Below, piece by piece: positions 8,557-17,009 of a stretch of DNA of 64,000 nt. The position numbers and the translations under genes were made by a program. The first letter of the stretch is position 1. Every line of letters starts with the position of its first letter. The notes below the pieces were generated by a model that was not told the origin of the DNA, made no database searches, and worked only from the letters and a program-made list of their open reading frames with translations. Origin of the DNA: Halanaerobium hydrogeniformans (lineage in GTDB: Bacteria; Bacillota; Halanaerobiia; Halanaerobiales; Halanaerobiaceae); contig NC_014654.1 of the NCBI RefSeq assembly GCF_000166415.1, positions 2,418,001 through 2,482,000 of the forward strand, read 5' to 3'.

Positions 8557-9318
8557 TTAAACAACTACTCTTTCTGGTATTATAACATGACTGCCATTGT
8601 GTTCTTTAAGACTAACTTCTACTCCATAAACAGAATGTATTTTGGCAGCAGATAAAGAACTTTTATCACCATCAGAATAGATTTCTCCATCTTTAAGCAT
8701 AATAATTCTATCACTAAAACGGCTTACAAGAGAAAGATCATGCATGGTAACTATTGCAGTTTTGCCTTTATCAACCTCATTTTGAATAAGCTCAAAAATT
8801 TCAAGTTGATGTTTTAAATCCAGATTATTGGTAGGTTCATCCAATAAAATAAGATCAGCCTGTTGGGCCATCATCCGACCTATAAAAACTTTTTGCTTTT
8901 GACCTCCACTTAAATTATTTATATTTGTACAGGAAAAATCACCTAAACCAAGTTTAGCTATTACTTCAGCAGTAATTTCTTTATCTTTTTGACTGGCCCT
9001 CCAGCTGCTGTGAGATTTTCTTCCCATCAAAATAGTTTCAAAAACAGTAAGAGGAAAGCTGTAATTTTCCAGTTGAGGTATATAAGCAATAATTTCTGCC
9101 AGCTCATTTTTACTGTAAGAGGCTAAATTTTTAGCCTTGATTTTAATATTGCCCTGCTCAACTTTTAAATATGAATTTATGCATTTTAAAATAGTACTTT
9201 TGCCAGAGCCATTGGGACCAATTAATGTAATTAATTCTCCCTTTTTAGCTGCAAAACTAATATTTTTTAGCACTTCTTCTCTACTATAACTAAAGCTTAA
9301 ATTTTCAACTTTTAGCAT
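8557..9318 (-). CDS. Fec/Btu-type ABC transporter ATP-binding protein (probable nickel uptake)
   Basis: The cytoplasmic ATPase of a metal-chelate importer. Walker A (GPNGSGKSTILK), the signature NLSGGQKQKVFIGRMM and Walker B (ADLILLDEPTNNLDLKH) are intact. The ATG at 9318 overlaps the permease stop (TGATG), so the two are translationally coupled. It belongs to the cluster nikR - binding protein - permease - ATPase. The NikR context points to nickel, but the family also carries haem, siderophores and cobalamin. Confidence 0.85.
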   Translation of the reverse strand: MLKVENLSFSYSREEVLKNISFAAKKGELITLIGPNGSGKSTILKCINSYLKVEQGNIKIKAKNLASYSKNELAEIIAYIPQLENYSFPLTVFETILMGRKSHSSWRASQKDKEITAEVIAKLGLGDFSCTNINNLSGGQKQKVFIGRMMAQQADLILLDEPTNNLDLKHQLEIFELIQNEVDKGKTAIVTMHDLSLVSRFSDRIIMLKDGEIYSDGDKSSLSAAKIHSVYGVEVSLKEHNGSHVIIPERVVV

Positions 9319-10394
9319 CACCAGTACTGCCTCCCTTTTATAACAAGATAAATAAAAAGTGGTGCTCCTAAAAATGCAGTTAAAACCCCAACCGGTAAAA
9401 CCACCGGTCTAAAAGCTGTTCTGGCAAGATTATCAGATATTATTAAAAGCAGCCCACCAGCAAGAGCTGAGTTGATAAAAAACTGTCTCTGACTGCCAAC
9501 GGCTATTTTTCTGATAATATGAGGTGTAACAAGACCAATAAAGCCAATAATCCCCACAAAAGAAATAATTACCGCTGTTAATATAGAAGCAGCTGTCATT
9601 GCAGTTAAACGCATCTTAGCAGAATCAACTCCTAAGCTGGAAGCAACCTCATCTCCAGCATTTAAAATACTGTAATTCCAGCTGTTATAAATAAAATAAG
9701 CAGCAATGAAAATAAAGACCAGTGTTATAATCAGCAGTTGATTCCAGGTAGTTCTACCTGGATCGCCAAAAGTCCAATAAATAACAGAAGCAAGTTCTAA
9801 ATCATCAGCAAAAAACTGTAAAGCAGTAGTTCCAGCTGTAAAAAGAGATGAAAGAGCTATCCCTGCCAGAACAATTGTTTCGGCGGTTGCCCTGTTTTTT
9901 CTACTGATAAACAAGACTATTACAACTGCAATCTGAGAAAACAAAAATGCTGCTACTGATGGTAAATATATCCCTTCTAGAAAAGCAAAACTTTCAATTA
10001 CTGCAGAAAAATCGAGTACAACTATAGAAAAAGCTGCTCCAAATGCTGCCGCATGAGAAATACCGAGAGTAAATGGAGAAGCAAGAGGATTTTTTAGAAT
10101 ACACTGCATTACTGCCCCGGAAAGGGCCAGGCCCATTCCAGCTATTAAAGAAGTCAAAATTGAAGGCAATCTAATATTCCAGATGATATTATAAACCATT
10201 CCTCTGCTTCCTGCAAAAAAAACACCGTAAATATCACGCCATTCAATTTGGGCTGAACCTATGAAAAGACTATAGACTGCAGCTGCAATTATTAATATTA
10301 TTAAACTAAAAGTAAGTAAATATATTTTTTTATTATTTTCCTGTTGCTCAGCTAATATTCTTTTTTTCTCCTTATCATAAAACTCTTTACTCAT
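9318..10394 (-). CDS. FecCD-family ABC permease (probable nickel uptake)
   Basis: A 358-residue inner-membrane permease with about ten hydrophobic segments and the FecCD blocks RLPSILTSLIAGMGLALSGA, NPLASPFTLGIS and GFIGLVTPHIIRKI. A charged 25-residue cytoplasmic extension rich in K and E precedes the first membrane segment. It lies between the solute-binding protein (12-base gap) and the ATPase (overlap). Substrate is inferred from the upstream nikR only. Confidence 0.87.
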   Translation of the reverse strand: MSKEFYDKEKKRILAEQQENNKKIYLLTFSLIILIIAAAVYSLFIGSAQIEWRDIYGVFFAGSRGMVYNIIWNIRLPSILTSLIAGMGLALSGAVMQCILKNPLASPFTLGISHAAAFGAAFSIVVLDFSAVIESFAFLEGIYLPSVAAFLFSQIAVVIVLFISRKNRATAETIVLAGIALSSLFTAGTTALQFFADDLELASVIYWTFGDPGRTTWNQLLIITLVFIFIAAYFIYNSWNYSILNAGDEVASSLGVDSAKMRLTAMTAASILTAVIISFVGIIGFIGLVTPHIIRKIAVGSQRQFFINSALAGGLLLIISDNLARTAFRPVVLPVGVLTAFLGAPLFIYLVIKGRQYW

Positions 10395-10406
10395 ATTATA
10401 GCCTCT

Positions 10407-11480
10407 TTAATCAAAACTTATATTTTTAAATCCACCAAATATTTCTGCCATATCTTGATAGACTTTCTCTCCAAGAAAAAATTGATAAATCTCATCCGCT
10501 TTTTCAGCTGGATCTTCTTCAATAAAATCATCACCAAAGATAACCTGACCAATATAATAAGCATCTGCCAGTACAGTAGCAAAATTAGTAGTATAGTGAT
10601 TATATGGAAGTACTCCATATAAATTATAATTAGCAACTGCCTGTAAATAAGAATATTCAGCTCTGTTCAAATCATTTCTTACTAATTCAATTCCACCCTG
10701 ATCAATAAATATAATTTCCGGATCTCTAAGCAAAAGTTCTTCTCCGCTAATAAATATATTGCTTTTGTCACCCTGTTTAAATACATTCTCTAAACCCAAA
10801 TATTGAAAAGGAAGATAATTAGTTTCTGTTGATCTAATTCCTTGAGCTCCGCGATGTCCAATTCCACCAATATAAAGCTTTTTCTCTTTTAAGCTCTGAT
10901 CATACTCTGCTGCCCTATTTATTAGATCATTTTTATACTCTTGATAGCCATTAACTAATTCTTCAGCTCTATCTTCTTTATTTAAAAGTGGTGCTAAAAA
11001 ATTTAAAGCAGCGGTTAATTCGTTTTCACTCATTGAACCTGCTGACTCATCATTAATTAAGACAACCGGAAGTGAGGTTTTGGCTGCCAGATTATCAGCT
11101 TCTGTTTTAGATAAATAAGAAGCAATAATTAAATCAGGCTCTGCCGCTGCTATTAATTCAGCATCTCCACCAAATTGAGGCCCAATTACCGGTAACTCTC
11201 TAAGTTCAGGCCTGGCTAAATTATAAGGTCGATTATTATCCCTTCTTTCAAATTCTTCTATACCGATAACCATCGAATCTGCTTCTAAATAAACTACAAG
11301 CCTTAAAGCTCCAGGACCTACTGCAATTATTTCGTCAATCTCGTCTGGAATCATAAGCTCTCTACCTGACAGATCAGTTATAGCCCTTCCATAACTATTA
11401 GTGCTGAAAATACTTATAAAAAAAATGAATATTAAAATAATTAATAGCCTTTTCTTTTTATTTATGAATTTTTCAAGCAT
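10407..11480 (-). CDS. Periplasmic metal(-chelate)-binding protein of the NikR-linked ABC transporter
   Basis: A Fec/BtuF-type solute-binding protein. An N-terminal hydrophobic signal segment leads into ITDLSGRELMIPDEIDEIIA, the usual opening of this fold, and later PDLIIASYLSK. There is no lipobox cysteine, so it is probably a free periplasmic protein. The ATG at 11480 is preferred over an earlier one at 11495 because GAGGTGG lies at the right distance upstream of it; it overlaps the nikR stop by 8 bases. Nickel or nickel-chelate is the likely ligand from context. Confidence 0.82.
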   Translation of the reverse strand: MLEKFINKKKRLLIILIFIFFISIFSTNSYGRAITDLSGRELMIPDEIDEIIAVGPGALRLVVYLEADSMVIGIEEFERRDNNRPYNLARPELRELPVIGPQFGGDAELIAAAEPDLIIASYLSKTEADNLAAKTSLPVVLINDESAGSMSENELTAALNFLAPLLNKEDRAEELVNGYQEYKNDLINRAAEYDQSLKEKKLYIGGIGHRGAQGIRSTETNYLPFQYLGLENVFKQGDKSNIFISGEELLLRDPEIIFIDQGGIELVRNDLNRAEYSYLQAVANYNLYGVLPYNHYTTNFATVLADAYYIGQVIFGDDFIEEDPAEKADEIYQFFLGEKVYQDMAEIFGGFKNISFD

Positions 11481-11895
11481 TATTTTCCACCTCATTTAAA
11501 TTGCTAACAACTAATCTGCCATGTTTTACACCTTTTAAAGCCCTTATTTTAGAAGTTATTTCTTTTAGTTTCCTGTAATTTCCCTCAACCACTATTACCT
11601 CTAGACAGTAATCATGATTTAAATGAAGGTGTAGATTAGATTTAAATAAGCAGTGATAATCATGCTGAAGTTTGATCATCTTATCTGTTAAACCCTTTTT
11701 ATGATGATCATAAATAAGGGTTAAAGTACCAGCTACTTCTGTATTTTCCTCTTTATTTTTTGCTTCCATTATTTTTTCCCTTATTAAATCTCTAATTGCC
11801 TCAGAACGATTATTATAGATTCCAGCAGTAATGTTATCAAATTGATTTAAAAGATCTTGATCTATAGAGACCCCGAATCTTTTTAGTTCTGACAA
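11473..11895 (-). CDS. nikR: Nickel-responsive transcriptional regulator
   Basis: A 140-residue NikR: an N-terminal ribbon-helix-helix (KRFGVSIDQDLLNQFD, then RSEAIRDLIRE) and a C-terminal ACT-like metal domain. The high-affinity nickel ligands are visible as H78 and the HLHLNHDYC segment (H89, H91, C97). With nickel bound, NikR represses uptake genes; a palindrome lies 20 bases upstream of its own start. It leads the transporter genes and sits directly downstream of the lar operon. Confidence 0.93.
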   Translation of the reverse strand: MSELKRFGVSIDQDLLNQFDNITAGIYNNRSEAIRDLIREKIMEAKNKEENTEVAGTLTLIYDHHKKGLTDKMIKLQHDYHCLFKSNLHLHLNHDYCLEVIVVEGNYRKLKEITSKIRALKGVKHGRLVVSNLNEVENNA

Positions 11896-11914
11896 AATCG
11901 CACCTCCTTAAAAA

Positions 11915-11944
11915 TAACACGATATTTTAATTCGTGTTACTATA
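11915..11944. promoter_or_regulatory. Probable NikR operator and -10 element
   Basis: A perfect inverted repeat, TAACACGA - 9 bases - TCGTGTTA (11915-11939), lies between the nikR ribosome site and a TATAGT -10-like element (minus strand, 11939-11944). The two-fold symmetry suits a ribbon-helix-helix tetramer. Autoregulation of nikR plus transporter is inferred. Confidence 0.6.
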
Positions 11945-12008
11945 GTTCTTTTTAAGAACTCATTATCCTGCAAAATAAATAGTTTATTTTAAAAAAATTA
12001 TTTTAGAT

Positions 12009-12036
12009 CAAAAAATCCCTGCCGATTAGCAGGGAT
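12009..12036 (-). terminator. Terminator of the larEBC operon
   Basis: An 8-bp perfect stem (ATCCCTGC / GCAGGGAT, 12015-12036) with a 6-base loop follows the larC stop and is trailed on the minus strand by a T tract. A-rich sequence on the other side could also support plus-strand use. Confidence 0.85.
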
Positions 12037-12062
12037 CAAAAAAATACTTTTAATTATGATGC

Positions 12063-12467
12063 TTAAAATAATTCTTTGCTTGCTTCATTTTTAATCAATT
12101 CCATAACATCTTTTAGAGGCCGATCTTCTTTTTCGGCAATCTTTCGGCAATCTTCATATTCAGGAGCTAATTTTAATAATTCTCCCTCATAATAAGCTGC
12201 CTTAATTTTTACCAGGCCAATAGAAGAATTGAAATCATAGAACTTTCTTTTTAAGCAGCTTCTTTTGATTTCTTTCCTTCTGATACCAAGAGTTGTTGTT
12301 TCTCTGTAAATTATCTTTTCTATCGCTTTGCGATTCTTTTCTTCACATAATACACTTAATTTTTGGGCAGGTCTGTTTTTTTTCATCACAATATTTGTTA
12401 GATAAAGATCTTTTACCCCTGCCTGCAGTAATTTAGGAAAAAGATAAGAATATATTTCTCCACTCAT
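12063..12467 (-). CDS. larC: LarC C-terminal part (larC2), expressed by frameshift from larC1
   Basis: This is the C-terminal third of the LarC nickel insertase. The open frame actually runs back through ELLILETNIDDMSGEIYSY to the A-run at 12509-12518, so the ATG at 12467 is an internal methionine of the fused protein. ETNIDDMSGE is the junction motif of LarC-family proteins. With larC1 it gives about 421 residues, the normal LarC length. In Lactobacillus plantarum LarC is likewise split into two ORFs joined by programmed frameshifting. Confidence 0.85.
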   Translation of the reverse strand: MSGEIYSYLFPKLLQAGVKDLYLTNIVMKKNRPAQKLSVLCEEKNRKAIEKIIYRETTTLGIRRKEIKRSCLKRKFYDFNSSIGLVKIKAAYYEGELLKLAPEYEDCRKIAEKEDRPLKDVMELIKNEASKELF

Positions 12468-12490
12468 ATCATCAATATTTGTCTCTAATA

Positions 12491-13327
12491 TTAAAAGTTC
12501 TTTTTCAGTTTTTTTTTTGCCTGATAAAGCCTAAGCACATTAGTGCTTTCTAAATCTTTTTTACCAGCACCATAAGCTATTTTTTCTATTTCCAGCTCAG
12601 GTAGATTAATAAAATCTTCAGCTAAAGTTTTAATTATCGCTGCTCCAGTAGGTGTTACAAGTTCGCTTTTTACACAGGTTGAATAAACTGGTACACATTT
12701 TAAAATTTCTATGGTTGCCGGAGCTGGAACCGGTATTATTCCATGGGCAGCTTTAACAAATCCACTCCCCAGTGATAATGGTGATGCATAGATATGATCA
12801 TATTCAATCATATTTATTAATATCGCTGTACCCACTATATCAACTATAGAATCAATAGCACCAACCTCATGAAAGTGAACTTCACTAATATCTTGAGCAT
12901 GAACCTTTGCTTCTGCCCGAGCAACTTTTTCAAATATATCAATACTTAATTTTTTGATTTTTTTATTTAAAGTACTTTGATTAATTAACTCTTTAATATC
13001 ATTAAAATTTCTATGATGATGCTCAGCAACTGAAGACTGCTTATCTTTTTGAGAATCTTTATTATCATGATCTTCAGAATGATGTTCATGGTCTCCATGA
13101 CAGTGATCATGAACTAAAGATCCGGTATCCTCAATAACAACTTTAAAATCTGTAGCTTCTATACCGTTTTTTTTCACCTTAGAAATTTCTATGCTGTAAC
13201 CCTCAAGTCCCAACTTGTCTAATTCAGATAAGAACTTATCTTGATCAAGACCAAGGTCTAAAAGAGAAGCTATTGTCATATCTCCACTAATACCAGAATT
13301 AACTTCAAAATATAGTATTTTTTCCAC
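12491..13327 (-). CDS. larC: LarC N-terminal part (larC1), nickel-pincer cofactor nickel insertase
   Basis: LarC inserts nickel into the dithiolated pyridinium mononucleotide to finish the nickel-pincer cofactor, using CTP. The 278-codon ORF opens ILYFEVNSGISGDMTIASLL and carries a histidine-rich metal-binding stretch (HDHCHGDHEHHSEDHD, near residues 94-109), then VHFHEVGAIDSIVDIVGTA. It ends with KKKLKKNF and a stop shortly after a ten-A run, where a -1 shift enters larC2. It follows larB with a 2-base gap. Confidence 0.9.
   Translation of the reverse strand: MEKILYFEVNSGISGDMTIASLLDLGLDQDKFLSELDKLGLEGYSIEISKVKKNGIEATDFKVVIEDTGSLVHDHCHGDHEHHSEDHDNKDSQKDKQSSVAEHHHRNFNDIKELINQSTLNKKIKKLSIDIFEKVARAEAKVHAQDISEVHFHEVGAIDSIVDIVGTAILINMIEYDHIYASPLSLGSGFVKAAHGIIPVPAPATIEILKCVPVYSTCVKSELVTPTGAAIIKTLAEDFINLPELEIEKIAYGAGKKDLESTNVLRLYQAKKKLKKNF
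12509..12518 (-). promoter_or_regulatory. Probable -1 frameshift slippery site in larC
   Basis: On the minus strand the codons GCA AAA AAA AAA CTG contain ten consecutive A. Slipping back one base leaves the larC1 frame and enters the frame that reads TEKELLILETNIDDMSGE of larC2. Either ribosomal slippage or transcriptional slippage on the A-run would work. No strong downstream stem or pseudoknot was obvious by eye. Confidence 0.75.
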
Positions 13328-13329
13328 AA

Positions 13330-14103
13330 CTACCCTTCCCTTCTTGCTTTTTCTATCTGCAAAATAATAGTACTGGCCAGATAAGCAGCTCCAAAACCAT
13401 TATCGATGTTAACCACTCCAACACCACTTGCACAGCTATTTATCATGGTTAAGAGTGAAGACAGACCACCAAAATTAGCTCCATAACCTACACTAGTAGG
13501 GACTGCAATCACAGGTTTATCAACCAAACCTCCTACTACACTAGCTAAAGCGCCCTCCATACCTGCAACAACGATTATAACTTCAGCTTCATCCAATTTT
13601 TCTAAACTACCTAAAAGTCGATGCAGTCCTGCAACTCCTACATCATAAAGTGTGTCTACTTTAGTCCCCAGAGCATTTGCAGTAACAACCGCTTCTTCTG
13701 CAACCGGCATATCAGAAGTTCCACCACTTACAACCAGTATTTTTGATTTGGTTTTTTTTAATTTATTTTTCTCTATGAAAACCATTTTAGGCCGCTCATG
13801 ATAAACTGCATCAGGAGCTATTTTTTTAATTCTCTCATAAACCTCTTTACTAGCTCTACTGGCCAAAATATTATTATTATGTTTAAGCATTTCAGCTACA
13901 ATTCCTTCAATTTCATCCAGAGATTTACCTTCACAATAAATAACCTCTGGAAATCCATTTCTAATACTGCGGTGATGATCTACCCTGGCATAACCAAGAT
14001 CTTTATAGGGCAAATCTTTTAAAGAATCAGCTGCTTTATCAACTTCAATTTCTCCACTTTTTACTTTTTTTAATATTTCTTTTAAGAATGATTTATTCAT
14101 CAT
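13330..14103 (-). CDS. larB: Pyridinium-3,5-biscarboxylic acid mononucleotide synthase
   Basis: LarB carboxylates and hydrolyses nicotinic acid adenine dinucleotide in the first step of nickel-pincer cofactor synthesis. The 257-residue protein has a PurE-like C-terminal domain: ILVVSGGTSDMPVAEEAV, VAGLHRLLG, VVAGMEGALASVVGGL, then PVIAVPTSVGYGANFGGLS and the MINSCASGVGVVNIDNGFG block. It overlaps larE by 11 bases. A true PurE is also present at 55280, and the two should not be confused. Confidence 0.93.
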   Translation of the reverse strand: MMNKSFLKEILKKVKSGEIEVDKAADSLKDLPYKDLGYARVDHHRSIRNGFPEVIYCEGKSLDEIEGIVAEMLKHNNNILASRASKEVYERIKKIAPDAVYHERPKMVFIEKNKLKKTKSKILVVSGGTSDMPVAEEAVVTANALGTKVDTLYDVGVAGLHRLLGSLEKLDEAEVIIVVAGMEGALASVVGGLVDKPVIAVPTSVGYGANFGGLSSLLTMINSCASGVGVVNIDNGFGAAYLASTIILQIEKARREG

Positions 14104-14911
14104 CTACCCCCAATATTTCTTTATTCATGCTACCACTTTTATATGCTGATAAATCAAGTGTAACATATTGGAATCCTAATTTAATTAATTTAGAATGAAT
14201 TTTATCCATCAAATTTAAATCTAAAATTTTGCTTCTTTCCTGAGGAGCAATTTCTATTCGAGCCAGGTTATTATGATCTCTTACCCTGAATTGTATCAAG
14301 CCATTTTTTCTTAATAATTCTTCTGCTAAATATATTTTTTCTAATTTTTCTTCAGTAATCTGGTCATTATAAGAGATACGGGTTGCCAGACAGGATAAAG
14401 TTGCTTTATTCCAGGTAGATAAATCCATTTTTTTCGATAAACTTCTAATCTCTTTTTTAGTAAAACCAGCATCTAAAAGAGGACTTTTTACCTTTAACTC
14501 TTTTAATGCCTTCCTTCCAGGCCTATAATCTCCAGTATCATCCAGATTAGACCCTTCTATAATTTCCCTTTCTCCAGCGTATTCTTTAATTTTTGAAAAG
14601 ATAATTTCTTTGCAATAATAGCAGCGTTCTGGCGTATTTTCAAGAGCTTTTTCTAACTCAGAAAGTCCAATATCTAGTTGCCTGTGTTCAAATTTAAGCT
14701 CTTTTACCAGTTCTTTTATCTCATTAATTTCTCTTTGCGGAACAAAAGGTGTATTAACAGTAACAGCTTCAAATTCTACTTCTGCATCTAAAGCTGCTGC
14801 AGTAAGAAAAGTGCTGTCTACTCCTCCCGAAAATGCCAGAATAAAGGGTTCTAAGTTTTTTAAATTATCTAATAAAATGCTGTATTTTTCTTCTTTAGTA
14901 ACTGTACTCAA
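14093..14911 (-). CDS. larE: Pyridinium-3,5-biscarboxylate sulfurtransferase, three-cysteine type
   Basis: LarE adds the two sulfurs of the nickel-pincer cofactor. The 272-residue protein has the PP-loop ATP pyrophosphatase motif AFSGGVDSTFLTAA near residue 26. Three cysteines stand out: C97 and C100 in RCYYCKE, and C174 in TLSCLATRIS. LarE proteins with only the last cysteine sacrifice it, whereas three-cysteine LarEs are known to hold a [4Fe-4S] cluster that ferries sulfide, so this one probably belongs to the second, reusable type. It is the first gene of larE-larB-larC. Confidence 0.92.
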   Translation of the reverse strand: MSTVTKEEKYSILLDNLKNLEPFILAFSGGVDSTFLTAAALDAEVEFEAVTVNTPFVPQREINEIKELVKELKFEHRQLDIGLSELEKALENTPERCYYCKEIIFSKIKEYAGEREIIEGSNLDDTGDYRPGRKALKELKVKSPLLDAGFTKKEIRSLSKKMDLSTWNKATLSCLATRISYNDQITEEKLEKIYLAEELLRKNGLIQFRVRDHNNLARIEIAPQERSKILDLNLMDKIHSKLIKLGFQYVTLDLSAYKSGSMNKEILGVDDE

Positions 14912-15065
14912 TTCTTTAACCCTCCTAACTGAGTTAATAAATTTAAAAGCATAGTTTTATATTCGCTTAATTAAATATATTCTTTAATCTTAAACAAAGT
15001 CCTGCTATTTAAATATAAAAGCTTCGCAATTTTCTCTATATTAAAATTAATCTGCTAAAATTCGC

Positions 15066-16880
15066 TTATTTATCAACTGGTGGAACAAGGGCTTTTTTGT
15101 GAAAACCAATCAAATCTCTTCGACCTGCCATTTTCAGAGCTTTTCTAACCAATTTATGGTTTCTTTTTTTATGGTACTGCAGCAGTGCTCTCTGCATTTT
15201 TTTTGCTTGTGAAGACTTAGCAGTATAAATCTCTTCCATACTATCTGGATCATATCCACTGTAGTACATTGCAGTTGATTTTGTGCCTGGAGTTGGATAA
15301 AAATCCTGAACCTGTTCGGGATGATGGTCAATATCCCTTAAATATTCAGCTAATTTTACTGCATCTTCAAGAGTGCTTCCAGGGTGGCTAGAAATAAAAT
15401 AAGGAATCAAGTATTGTTCTTTATCAATTTGTCTATTAATTTGATAAAACTTTTTTCTAAACTTATCAAAAACATCTATTGAAGGCTTACCCATATATTT
15501 TAAGACTCGTTCTGAAACATGTTCTGGAGCAACTTTTAACTGACCGCTGACATGGTTTTGGGCCAATTCTTTAAGATAACCATGGCTTGATTTATCCTCT
15601 AGTAAATAATCATAGCGGATTCCGGATCGAACAAAAACTTTTTTGACTCCGGGCAGCCCTCTAATTTCCCTTAAAATATCAAAATATTCACTGTGATCAA
15701 CCTCCAATTGGCTGCATGCTTCAGGAAAAATACACTCTTTATTTTTACATAAACCCTGAGAAAGCTGTTTGCTGCAGGATGGTTTTCTGAAATTAGCTGT
15801 AGGCCCACCAACATCATGAATATAGCCTTTAAAATCATCCATTGCAATTATTGTTTTGGCCTCTTCTAATAGCGATTCTTTTGATCTAGCAGCCATCATC
15901 TTGCCCTGATGAAAAGTAATGGCACAAAAAGAACAGGCTCCAAAACAGCCCCTAGAACTTATCAAACTAAATTTAACTTCTTTAATTGCTGGAACCCCTC
16001 CTTCTTTTTCATAAATCGGATGATAATCTCGCTGATAAGGCAGTGAATAAACATGGTCTAATTTTTCCTGACTCAGTGGTTTCACAGGTGGGTTTTGAAG
16101 CAAATATTTATCATTATGTTGCTGAACCAAAATTTTACCTCTAATAGGATCCTGCTCTAAATATTCTAATTTATAGGCATATGCATATTGTTTTTTGTTT
16201 TTCCTCACTTCTTCATAAGAAGGCAGCAGCTGATAATCAGCCATATTTTCTAAGTCATCTGCTACATAAGCAGTCCCGGGCAGATAATTAACATATTGAA
16301 TATCAATGCCTGCCTCCAGATTTTCTGCAATCTTTAAAATTTGTGTTTCTCCCATTCCATACACCAATAAATCTGCTCTACTGTCAAACAAGATTGAACG
16401 ACGTACACTATCATCCCAGTAGTCATAATAGGCAAAGCGCCTTAAACTAGCTTCAATCCCACCAATGATAATTGCTATATCTCCATAAGCCTCTCTTATT
16501 CTATTGCAGTAAACAATAGTTGCCCTATCCGGTCTGAGTCCACTTTGACCACCAGGAGAATAATTATCATAACTACGTCTGTGTTTGTTTACTGAATAAT
16601 GATTAACCATTGAGTCCATATTTCCAGCTGTAACCAAAAAACCATAGCGAGGTCTACCTAGTTTTTTGAAATCTTTAAGATCATGCCAGTCAGGTTGAGC
16701 TATGATACCAACCTTATAGCCGGCATCCTCTAATACTCTAGCAATAACGGCAGTCCCAAAGGATGGGTGGTCAATATATGCGTCACCACTAACTATAATA
16801 AAATCTAATTGATTCCACTTGCGTTCTGCCATGTCTTTTTTAGAAATAACCATAAATCTATCTCTATTTATTTCAACCAT
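15066..16880 (-). CDS. ygiQ: YgiQ family radical-SAM protein (UPF0313)
   Basis: A 604-residue protein with an N-terminal cobalamin-binding-like region ([19 protein letters not shown]) and a central radical-SAM core whose cluster cysteines are in [20 protein letters not shown] second cysteine-rich stretch ([20 protein letters not shown]) and a C-terminal DUF3362-like tail follow. The substrate is not known. It has its own promoter and is separated from larE by 154 bases in which I see no terminator, so read-through is possible. Confidence 0.9.
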   Translation of the reverse strand: MVEINRDRFMVISKKDMAERKWNQLDFIIVSGDAYIDHPSFGTAVIARVLEDAGYKVGIIAQPDWHDLKDFKKLGRPRYGFLVTAGNMDSMVNHYSVNKHRRSYDNYSPGGQSGLRPDRATIVYCNRIREAYGDIAIIIGGIEASLRRFAYYDYWDDSVRRSILFDSRADLLVYGMGETQILKIAENLEAGIDIQYVNYLPGTAYVADDLENMADYQLLPSYEEVRKNKKQYAYAYKLEYLEQDPIRGKILVQQHNDKYLLQNPPVKPLSQEKLDHVYSLPYQRDYHPIYEKEGGVPAIKEVKFSLISSRGCFGACSFCAITFHQGKMMAARSKESLLEEAKTIIAMDDFKGYIHDVGGPTANFRKPSCSKQLSQGLCKNKECIFPEACSQLEVDHSEYFDILREIRGLPGVKKVFVRSGIRYDYLLEDKSSHGYLKELAQNHVSGQLKVAPEHVSERVLKYMGKPSIDVFDKFRKKFYQINRQIDKEQYLIPYFISSHPGSTLEDAVKLAEYLRDIDHHPEQVQDFYPTPGTKSTAMYYSGYDPDSMEEIYTAKSSQAKKMQRALLQYHKKRNHKLVRKALKMAGRRDLIGFHKKALVPPVDK

Positions 16881-16944
16881 AATTTGTCTCCTCTTGTTTT
16901 TAACTTTTTAATAATTTAACAATGTAGAATTTCTTGCTTATTTA

Positions 16945-16973
16945 ATTATAGCAGTCAGACTCTTTTAATTCAA
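16945..16973 (-). promoter_or_regulatory. Sigma-A-type promoter of ygiQ
   Basis: On the minus strand TTGAAT (16968-16973) and TATAAT (16945-16950) are spaced by exactly 17 bases, about 65 bases upstream of the ygiQ start. Confidence 0.6.
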
Positions 16974-17009
16974 AATAATAATGATATACTTGTAATGAGG
17001 TGATCAAAA

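Noticed and set aside
12063-13327. larC as a pseudogene
   Set aside because: Both halves are well conserved, meet in the -1 frame exactly at an A-run, and the family has a known frameshift-expressed member.
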